DNA of 15,500 nt. Source: Verrucomicrobia bacterium UBA7008. Lineage in GTDB: Bacteria > Verrucomicrobiota > Kiritimatiellia > RFP12 > UBA1067. The first letter of the stretch is position 1. The number at the start of each line of letters is the position of its first letter. Below the pieces are notes generated by a model. It was not told where the DNA came from, ran no database searches, and worked only from the letters and a program-made list of their open reading frames with translations. The stretch covers positions 53,215 through 68,714 of the forward strand of contig DJXI01000083.1 of assembly GCA_002449695.1 (NCBI GenBank), read 5' to 3'. The position numbers and the translations under genes are program-made. Shown here in pieces: positions 1 to 5,464 of the stretch.

Positions 1-2
1 AC

Positions 3-980
3 AAGGTGTTCGACACGAACTTCTCCGCCGACGTCACGATCATGGAGGAGGGCACGGAGTTCATCAAGCGCTTCACCGAGGGCGGGACGCTGCCGCTCCT
101 GACCAGCTGCTGCCCCGCGTGGACGGACTGGATGGAGAAGTACGCGCCCGACTTCACCGAGAACTTCTCGACCGCGAAGTCGCCGCAGCAGATGCTGTCC
201 GCGCTCGCGAAGTCCTACTGGGCCGAGGCGAACGGCGTCGATCCTGCGAAGGTGCACGTCACCTCGATCATGCCCTGCACGGCGAAGAAGCACGAGATCG
301 CGCGCGACGAGTACATGAACTCGACCGGCTTCCAGGATACCGACGTCGTGCTGACGACGCGCGAGCTCGCGCGGATGATCAAGGCGGCCGGCATCGACTT
401 CGCGGCGCTCCCGGAACAGCCCGCCGACAAGCTGCTCGGCGCCTACACGGGCGCGGGCACGATCTTCGGCGTCACCGGCGGCGTGATGGAGGCGGCGCTC
501 CGCACCGCCTACTGCCTGATCACCGGCGAGGCGCAGCCGCCCAGCATCGACTTCAAGGAGGTGCGCGGCATGGAGGGCGTCAAGACGGCCACGATCGACA
601 TCAAGGGCACGAAGGTCAACATCGCCGTCGCGCACCAGATGGGCAACGTCGAGAAGATCATCAACGAGATCCGCGAGGACCGCAGGAACGGCGTCAAGCC
701 GCGCTACGACTTCATCGAGGTCATGGCGTGCCGCGGCGGCTGCATCGGCGGCGGCGGCCAGCCGTGCCTGGCGACCGACGAGGTCCGCGCGCAGCGCACG
801 GCCGGCATCTACACGGACGACGAGAAGTCGGTTCTCCGCATGTCGCACCTGAACCCCGAGGTCCAGGCGCTCTACAAGGACTACCTCGGCGGCAAGACCG
901 GCGCGCAGGGCGGCGAGAAGGCGCACCACCTTCTCCACACGAAGTACCACAAGCGCGACGTGTACGCGTTCGAGGGGTAA
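3..980 (+). CDS. hydA: [FeFe] hydrogenase catalytic subunit, C-terminal part (5' end outside window)
   Basis: This is the H-cluster domain of an [FeFe] hydrogenase, which reduces protons to H2 or oxidises H2, usually with ferredoxin and/or NAD(P)H as electron partner. The frame is open to the left edge, so the start is not visible; the GTG at position 6 lies inside the gene. All three H-cluster signatures are present: TSCCPAW (L1, residues 33-39 counted from position 6), MPCTAKKHE (L2, 89-97) and EVMACRGGCIGGGGQP (L3, 238-253). These supply the four Cys ligands of the cubane. The last 50 residues, with the LLHTKYHKR ending, match the small-subunit-like tail of soluble NAD(P)-linked enzymes (HndD/HydA type). 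About 325 codons are visible, against roughly 580 for the usual full protein, so the N-terminal ferredoxin-like domains are off-window. L3 has Arg where many homologues have Pro. The general assignment is very secure; the exact subgroup and electron partner are not. Confidence 0.95.
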   Translation, partial: KVFDTNFSADVTIMEEGTEFIKRFTEGGTLPLLTSCCPAWTDWMEKYAPDFTENFSTAKSPQQMLSALAKSYWAEANGVDPAKVHVTSIMPCTAKKHEIARDEYMNSTGFQDTDVVLTTRELARMIKAAGIDFAALPEQPADKLLGAYTGAGTIFGVTGGVMEAALRTAYCLITGEAQPPSIDFKEVRGMEGVKTATIDIKGTKVNIAVAHQMGNVEKIINEIREDRRNGVKPRYDFIEVMACRGGCIGGGGQPCLATDEVRAQRTAGIYTDDEKSVLRMSHLNPEVQALYKDYLGGKTGAQGGEKAHHLLHTKYHKRDVYAFEG

Positions 981-1009
981 GCAAAAGCGCCGAGAATCAA
1001 ATTCGGCAC

Positions 1010-1046
1010 TTGACGGGCGCGTGTGATATTTGATATCATACGCGCC
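1010..1046 (+). promoter_or_regulatory. Promoter for the tRNA-Met gene, embedded in a long hairpin
   Basis: A -35-like TTGACG (1010-1015) is followed, after 18 nt, by an extended -10, TG-A-TATCAT (1031-1039), which puts the start of transcription near 1046, about 21 nt before the tRNA. The same stretch is a near-perfect inverted repeat: arms 1016-1029 and 1033-1046 pair over 14 positions, with one G-T pair and a 3-nt loop (TTG). The hairpin could also terminate the hydrogenase transcript, because a few T residues follow at 1049-1057, but the T-run is interrupted. Promoter, operator and terminator readings are all possible. The promoter reading is supported by the same TGATAnnnT form upstream of four other genes here. 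Confidence 0.6.
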
Positions 1047-1066
1047 TGTTCCGTTTTAAGGACTTT

Positions 1067-1142
1067 GGCGAGATAGCTCAGTTGGTAGAGCGCAGGACTC
1101 ATAAGCCTAAGGTCAAGGGTTCGATCCCCTTTCTCGCCACCA
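1067..1142 (+). tRNA. tRNA-Met (anticodon CAU), elongator type, CCA encoded
   Basis: A complete cloverleaf can be folded. The acceptor stem is GGCGAGA with TCTCGCC (7 of 7 pairs), the D arm is GCTC/GAGC, the anticodon loop is CTCATAA with CAT at 1100-1102, the T arm is AAGGG/CCCTT with loop TTCGATC, the discriminator is A, and CCA is encoded at 1140-1142. G1-C72 pairing excludes the initiator tRNA, which usually has a mismatch there. The anticodon stem is weak: only the middle three pairs are canonical, with A-G next to the loop and C-A at the far end. A CAU anticodon also occurs in tRNA-Ile2, whose C34 is modified to lysidine; elongator Met is more likely from the overall sequence, but this is not certain. 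Confidence 0.93.
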
Positions 1143-1150
1143 CTTCACGC

Positions 1151-1155
1151 AGGAG
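1151..1155 (+). promoter_or_regulatory. Ribosome binding site that fixes the start at 1163
   Basis: AGGAG lies 7 nt before ATG 1163 and only 8 nt after the tRNA CCA end. The reading frame stays open back into the tRNA, so this site and the signal peptide that begins at 1163 decide the start. Confidence 0.75.
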
Positions 1156-1162
1156 TTTCACG

Positions 1163-1777
1163 ATGAAATCGAAAGCCGTGCCGCTTGTCTTTGCCGCTCT
1201 CCTTTCCGCGCTGACCGCGGTCGACGCGTGCGGCGACGGATGGAAGCGGATGACGCCGCTGCGCGGCCGCTCCGGGCGGACCTCCGCCGTGACGACCAAG
1301 GCGAATCCCAACAGCTGCCGGATCTGCGGCGCGACGATGGGACTCAACAAGGACGTGATGCTCTGCCCCGCGCACTGGTGCTCCCGGCACGCGCTGGCGC
1401 GCCCGGACGGGAAGTGCCCGCAGTGCGAATTCGAGAAGGACGCGCGCAAGGGGAAGGCGACGTGCGTCTACTGCGGCCGCCGGGCGGCGACGATCGCGCG
1501 CGATCCCGCCGAAACGCGCGCGCGCGCCGGCGCCTCGTCCCGGACCGCGAAGGCCGCCGTCGAGGACGCGACGTACATCCGCGTCTGCGCCGACCACTTC
1601 TGCCGCACGCACGACTGCGCGCTCCAGCGCGACAGGCTGGATGAATTCTTCTGCGCCGCCTGCCGGGACGAAGAGAAGAAGGCGCGTCAGCGCGAGGCGA
1701 AGCGCGCGCGCGAGGCGCGCGCCGCCGAACAGGCGCGCCGCCGCGCGGCGAAAGCCGCCGCGTCCGAAAATCCGTAA
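1163..1777 (+). CDS. Secreted Cys/His-rich protein with two cross-brace-like zinc modules
   Basis: I do not recognise this 204-residue protein as a named family. Residues 1-22 look like a signal peptide (MKSKA, then a hydrophobic stretch ending AVDA before C23). The C23 context could be read as a poor lipobox, with Asp at -2. Two copies of one pattern follow: C-x2-C-G, then C-x2-H-x-C-x2-H, then C-x2-C. Module 1 uses C52, C55, C68, H71, C73, H76, C85 and C88. Module 2 uses C101, C104, C142, H145, C147, H150, C164 and C167, with an extra C152. Eight ligands in this order would suit two zinc ions in a RING- or B-box-like fold. Residues 168-204 are an Arg/Ala/Glu/Lys-rich helix, probably a coiled coil. 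The gene follows the tRNA by 20 nt with no separate promoter visible, so it may share its transcript. Function unknown; a Cys-rich zinc protein outside the cytoplasm is unusual. Confidence 0.8.
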   Translation: MKSKAVPLVFAALLSALTAVDACGDGWKRMTPLRGRSGRTSAVTTKANPNSCRICGATMGLNKDVMLCPAHWCSRHALARPDGKCPQCEFEKDARKGKATCVYCGRRAATIARDPAETRARAGASSRTAKAAVEDATYIRVCADHFCRTHDCALQRDRLDEFFCAACRDEEKKARQREAKRAREARAAEQARRRAAKAAASENP

Positions 1778-1804
1778 ACGCCAGTAGCGGCGGCGGCGGC
1801 GATT

Positions 1805-1819
1805 TGATATAATATCGGC
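1805..1819 (+). promoter_or_regulatory. Extended -10 promoter of the nnrD operon, leaderless geometry
   Basis: TG-A-TATAAT (1805-1813) is a perfect extended -10 box. Only six bases (ATCGGC) separate it from ATG 1820, so the expected transcription start is the A of the start codon. No Shine-Dalgarno sequence is present. I see no convincing -35 at the usual distance; the extended -10 may compensate. Confidence 0.75.
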
Positions 1820-2656
1820 ATGCGTCCGCCACAAGAGCTGCAGGGCGCCTTCGTTGCAAGGCCGCTCGATGCGAACAAATACACCGTCGGCACGGTCACC
1901 GTCGTCGGCGGCAGCGGCCATTATCAGCAGGCGCCCGTCATCGCCGCGCTCGGCGCGCGCGCGGCCGGCGCGGGCCTCGTCCAGCTCGTCGTGCCCGACG
2001 CCTCGCGCCTCGCGGCGGGCCTGCTCGTGCCGGAGGCGACGTTCACGAAACTCATGCCGACGTGCGTGCCGCCGAAGGCCGACGTGACGGTTGTCGGCAT
2101 GGGCCTCGGAACGGGCGCCTCCTCGCAGGTGCTCGTCTCGCGCCTCCTGTCGGGCAGCACGGGACGGTTCGTGCTCGACGCGGACGCGCTGACGATCCTT
2201 TCGATCTGGTACGGCAAGAACGACGGCTACGATCCCGCCGAGGGGCAGGAGCTCGTGATGACGCCGCACGAGGGCGAGGCGGCGCGGCTCCTGGGCTGGA
2301 AGCGCGAGAAGATCGCGGAGGACCGGCTCGCGGCGGCGCGCGCGATCGCGGCGCGCTACGGCGCGACGGTCGTCCTGAAGGGGCCGCGCACGCTCGTCGT
2401 GTCGGCGGACGGCGCGCGCACGTACGAGAACGCGACGGGCAATCCGTTCATGGCCCTGGGCGGCATGGGCGATCTGCTCGCGGGCGCGCTGGGCGCGCGC
2501 TGGGCGTATCTGAAGGGCGATGCGTTCACGGCGGCGGCGGCGGGCGTGTGGCTGCACGGCGCGGCGAGCGACGAGACGGTGGCGGCGCGGCGCGACCCTT
2601 CGATCGTCAACACGGCGGCGGCCATCGGCTCGCTGCGGGTGCAGCTGGACAGATGA
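1820..2656 (+). CDS. nnrD: ADP-dependent (S)-NAD(P)H-hydrate dehydratase
   Basis: This 278-residue protein is a YjeF C-terminal-type dehydratase of the ribokinase fold, which uses ADP to convert hydrated NADH or NADPH back to the active cofactor. Diagnostic stretches are the N-terminal GTVTVVGGSGHYQQAP (24-39), LDADAL (119-124), MTPHEGEAARLL (147-158), LKGPRTLV (186-193) and TGNPFMALGGMGDLLAG (206-222). D218 in GMGD is the likely catalytic Asp; most homologues read GTGD. The NnrE epimerase domain that is often fused in front is absent, so epimerase must be encoded elsewhere. The gene heads a seven-gene run and starts directly behind an extended -10 box, predicting a leaderless message. The ATG at 1820 is chosen for that reason and because it gives the normal single-domain length. 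Confidence 0.9.
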   Translation: MRPPQELQGAFVARPLDANKYTVGTVTVVGGSGHYQQAPVIAALGARAAGAGLVQLVVPDASRLAAGLLVPEATFTKLMPTCVPPKADVTVVGMGLGTGASSQVLVSRLLSGSTGRFVLDADALTILSIWYGKNDGYDPAEGQELVMTPHEGEAARLLGWKREKIAEDRLAAARAIAARYGATVVLKGPRTLVVSADGARTYENATGNPFMALGGMGDLLAGALGARWAYLKGDAFTAAAAGVWLHGAASDETVAARRDPSIVNTAAAIGSLRVQLDR

Positions 2657-2665
2657 TTTATCGCG

Positions 2666-2671
2666 AGGAGG
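2666..2671 (+). promoter_or_regulatory. Strong Shine-Dalgarno fixing the namZ start
   Basis: AGGAGG sits 7 nt before ATG 2679. The frame is open further upstream into nnrD, and this site marks the true start. Confidence 0.8.
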
Positions 2672-2678
2672 CGCAGAC

Positions 2679-3797
2679 ATGGTAAACTACAAGGAACTGA
2701 TCGCACGGCTGGCGGAAGACGACGCGCCGCTGGGGCTCTTGACCATGCAGTCGACAAGCACGACGGGACGTCTGATGAAGGCGTTCCCCGGCCGCGTCAA
2801 GGCGCTGTTTTCCGCCGAGCACGGCTTCTACGGCACGGAGGTGGCGGGCCGGAAGACGGCGTCGAGCTGGCATCCGTCCTACAACCTGCCGATCCACTCG
2901 CTCTACGGCGAGTTCCGCAAGCCGACGCCGGAGATGCTCAGCGGCATCGGGCGGATGGTGATCGACCTCCAGGACATCGGCGTCAGGTGCTACACGTACC
3001 TCGCGACGCTCAAGAACACGCTGGAGGCGTGCGCCGAGCACAACATCCCGGTGACGGTGCTCGACCGCGAGGTGCCGATGGGCAACATCCTCGACGGCCC
3101 GATGCGCAAGCCGGAGTACGCGAGCTTCGTCGCGCCGCTGAACGTGCCGTTCTGCCACGGCATGACGCCGGGCGAAAGCGCGATCTGGATCACGAAGGCG
3201 GAGGCGCTCGACATCGACCTCGACGTCGTCAAGCTCGAGGACTGGTCGCACCGCCTGCACAACCCGTGGCCGAACTTCGTGCCGCCGAGCCCGTCGATCA
3301 AGAGCTGGGATTCGGCGGTCCTCTACCCGATGACCGTCTTCACCGAGGCGTTCCCGGCCGTCGACTGCGACCGCGACGGGCTGCTCGCGTTCCGCGTCAT
3401 CGGCGCGCCGTGGATGGACGCGCGGCGGCTGATGGACGACCTCGCCTCGGGCCTCTTCACCTGCGGCGTCGAGATGCGCCCCTACCGCTACGCGCCGCTC
3501 GGCGGCCGCTACAAGGGTTTCAACCTGAACGGCATCTTCTTCACGGTCTCGCGCCCCGGCACGTACTATCCCGTCACCGCCTCGATCCTGATCCTCGTCG
3601 CGCTCATGCAGCGCCACCCGAAGCAGATGACGCTCGGCGCGCGTCCCGAATGGTTCGACAAGCTCTACGGCTCGTCGGAGGTGCGCGAGATGCTGGAGAC
3701 GGCGAAGGCGAAGGACGGCGACCTGGACTTCATCTTCCAGAACTGGATGGAAGGCCAGGACGACTATCTGCGCACGAAGGTCGATCTTTATAAATGA
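2679..3797 (+). CDS. namZ: Exo-beta-N-acetylmuramidase NamZ-like protein (DUF1343 family)
   Basis: This 372-residue protein matches the DUF1343/YbbC family, whose characterised members release N-acetylmuramic acid from the non-reducing ends of peptidoglycan fragments. Family marks include FSAEHGFYG (44-52, with E47 of the EHG motif as the likely catalytic acid), a conserved KTASSWHPS followed by LPIHSLYG, DLQDIGVRCYTY, and the C-terminal GGRYKGFNLNGI. The glycine-rich GLVTN-like motif near the N-terminus is replaced by GLLTMQST. There is no signal peptide, whereas the Bacillus enzyme is secreted, so this protein should be cytoplasmic and act on imported or internal muropeptides. The gene lies 22 nt after nnrD and overlaps the next gene by ATGA. 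The family assignment is firm; enzymatic activity is inferred. Confidence 0.88.
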   Translation: MVNYKELIARLAEDDAPLGLLTMQSTSTTGRLMKAFPGRVKALFSAEHGFYGTEVAGRKTASSWHPSYNLPIHSLYGEFRKPTPEMLSGIGRMVIDLQDIGVRCYTYLATLKNTLEACAEHNIPVTVLDREVPMGNILDGPMRKPEYASFVAPLNVPFCHGMTPGESAIWITKAEALDIDLDVVKLEDWSHRLHNPWPNFVPPSPSIKSWDSAVLYPMTVFTEAFPAVDCDRDGLLAFRVIGAPWMDARRLMDDLASGLFTCGVEMRPYRYAPLGGRYKGFNLNGIFFTVSRPGTYYPVTASILILVALMQRHPKQMTLGARPEWFDKLYGSSEVREMLETAKAKDGDLDFIFQNWMEGQDDYLRTKVDLYK

Positions 3798-4639
3798 AAG
3801 CCGCCGCTCTAGCCGCAGGCGCGCTGCTGACAGCCGCCGCCGTCCGGGCCGCCGAACCGATCGCGTTCGCGCGCTACCAGACGATCATCGACCGCCAGCC
3901 GTTCGGCCAGCCGCCGCCGGGCTTCAACCCGCAGCAGATGGCGAGCGAGGTCACGAAGGGCGGCGCGGCCGCCGCGGCGGCCGAGCTGACCGCCGAGCAG
4001 CAGGAGTTCCAGAAGGTGGTCGGCTTCAGCGTGCTCAACCTGAGCGGCGACGACTGCTGGGTCGGCATCTCCGTGCCGTCCGCCGGCGATCCCAAGGTGC
4101 CGAACCACTACTACCTGAAGGTCGGCGACACGCGCGACGGCTGGTTCGTGAAGTCCGCCGATCCGATCAGGAAGACGGCGGTCGTCGTCAAGGACGAGAC
4201 GGAGATCGAGCTGACGCTGGGCACGCCGTTCAACGGCGGCGCGGGCGCGAAGGGCGCATCGGCGAAGACCGCGCGCGCGGCGGGCCCGTCGGCGCCGTCG
4301 GCGCGCAGCGGCCTGCTGACCAGACGCGCGGCCGGGGGCGGCGCGGCCGCCGCGCCGACGTCGTTCGCGGGCCGCCGGGCGCGGCGCGAGGCGGAGGAGG
4401 CGGCGCGCGCGGCCGAAGTGGCCGCCCGCGAGGCGGAGCGCGCCGCGCGCGAAGAGGAGGCGAAGGCGCGGGAGGAGGAGGAGCGCGCCGCGCGCGAGGC
4501 CGAACGCGCCGAGCAGCGCCAGCAGCTGATGGATATCCGCGAGGAGCTGCGCAAGGCGCGCGAAGAAAAGGAGAAACAGCGTGCGGCGGAGGCCGCGGAC
4601 GAGACGGAGGCGGCGACGGATGAAAACGACGAGTCTTGA
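3794..4639 (+). CDS. Secreted protein with an N-terminal GspC/PilP-like domain and charged C-terminal coil
   Basis: I do not recognise this 281-residue protein as a named gene. It has a signal peptide (residues 1-19, MKAAALAAGALLTAAAVRA, then AEP), a folded region at about 20-145, a Gly/Ala/Ser-rich linker (146-195) and a highly charged Arg/Glu/Ala helix (195-265) expected to form a coiled coil, with an acidic tail. The folded region begins FARYQTIIDRQPFGQPPPGF and contains HYYLKVGDTRDGWFVKSADP followed by a beta-rich VVVKDETEIELTLG. This order, a RQPFG motif and then a short beta domain, resembles the periplasmic part of GspC/PilP-type secretion proteins, but the likeness is from memory and weak. 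The start overlaps the namZ stop (ATGA) and the 3' end overlaps the next gene by 20 nt, so translation is coupled on both sides. No secretion partners are nearby. Confidence 0.75.
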   Translation: MKAAALAAGALLTAAAVRAAEPIAFARYQTIIDRQPFGQPPPGFNPQQMASEVTKGGAAAAAAELTAEQQEFQKVVGFSVLNLSGDDCWVGISVPSAGDPKVPNHYYLKVGDTRDGWFVKSADPIRKTAVVVKDETEIELTLGTPFNGGAGAKGASAKTARAAGPSAPSARSGLLTRRAAGGGAAAAPTSFAGRRARREAEEAARAAEVAAREAERAAREEEAKAREEEERAAREAERAEQRQQLMDIREELRKAREEKEKQRAAEAADETEAATDENDES

Positions 4640-5459
4640 TCTTTTCCAGCGCGAGCTGCTGGAGACGGGCGGCTACACGACCGCGCCCGAGCGCCGCGCC
4701 GCGACGCGCGCCCGGCCGGGCGCCTGGGCGACGCTGAAATTCACCTGTTCGATCTCGCGGGTCTTTCCGCTCTGCGCGCTCTACGAGCCGTTCGGCAAGC
4801 TGACGATCCGCAAGTGGGCGGAATTCTGCCTCTCGGCGGTGCAGTGCCCCGAGCGCTTCGGCATGAACGTGCAGATCGAGGGCTTTCAGCACCGCAGGGC
4901 GTACGACGGGCCGGTCATGTACCTGTGCAACCACATGTCGACGATCGAGACGATCCTCCTGCCGCCGATCCTGAGCGCGTTCGGCCCGTTCAGCTACGTC
5001 GCCAAGGCGTCGCTCGCGCACCTGCCGTTCCTCGAAAAGGCGGCGGCGCACACGGGGATGATCCCGATCGGCCGCAAGTCGCCGCGCGAGGACCTCGTCA
5101 ACATGCTCAAGGTCGGCACCGAGCGCATCGGCCGCGGCGACAGCTTCCTCATCTTCCCGCAGGGCACGCGCCAGGAGGTCTTCAGCCGCAAGGTCTATTC
5201 GTCGATCGGCGCGAAGCTCGCGGAGAAGGCGGGCTGCCCCGTGGTGCCGATCGTCGTCGACACGCGCTGCCAGCTGACGCGCCGGACGGGGATGCTCGCG
5301 AAGGTCTTCAAGGACTTCGGGCCGCTCGACACCTCGAAGGACATCCGCGTCGCGGCCGGTCCCGTCATTCCGACGGGGAAGGCGAAGGCGCTGCACGAGG
5401 CGGCCTTCGACTGGATGGCGACCAAGCTGGAGTCGTGGGGCCTGCCCACGGAGAGGTGA
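4620..5459 (+). CDS. plsC: PlsC-type 1-acyl-sn-glycerol-3-phosphate acyltransferase
   Basis: A 279-residue lysophospholipid acyltransferase, expected at the inner face of the membrane, where it would acylate lysophosphatidate to phosphatidate. The motif order is right: NHMSTIE (104-110) as motif I, VAKASLAHLPF (127-137) as motif II, IFPQGTR (178-184) as motif III and VVPIVVDT (208-215) as motif IV. Two acidic positions differ from the family norm: motif I ends in Glu rather than Asp (H-x4-E), and motif III has FPQGTR instead of FPEGTR. Residues 38-60 are moderately hydrophobic and may lie on the membrane. The start at 4620 has GGAGG (4606-4610) 9 nt upstream and lies inside the preceding gene; the longer open frame from 4581 lacks such a site. 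Acyltransferase fold is secure; the exact acceptor is not. Confidence 0.85.
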   Translation: MKTTSLDLFQRELLETGGYTTAPERRAATRARPGAWATLKFTCSISRVFPLCALYEPFGKLTIRKWAEFCLSAVQCPERFGMNVQIEGFQHRRAYDGPVMYLCNHMSTIETILLPPILSAFGPFSYVAKASLAHLPFLEKAAAHTGMIPIGRKSPREDLVNMLKVGTERIGRGDSFLIFPQGTRQEVFSRKVYSSIGAKLAEKAGCPVVPIVVDTRCQLTRRTGMLAKVFKDFGPLDTSKDIRVAAGPVIPTGKAKALHEAAFDWMATKLESWGLPTER

Positions 5460-5464
5460 CGCGG

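Noticed and set aside
1082..1162. Upstream extension of the 1163 gene into the tRNA
   Set aside because: The extra codons are tRNA sequence; AGGAG and a signal peptide mark 1163 as the start.
1145..2680. A 511-codon minus-strand frame opposite the zinc protein and nnrD
   Set aside because: Low-complexity Arg-rich product; the + strand genes in the same place have signal peptide, ribosome site and conserved motifs.
4814..5464. Upstream extension of nadB through the acyltransferase gene
   Set aside because: The extension translates to Arg/Gly-rich shadow sequence; the FAD motif begins directly after ATG 5465, which has its own ribosome site.
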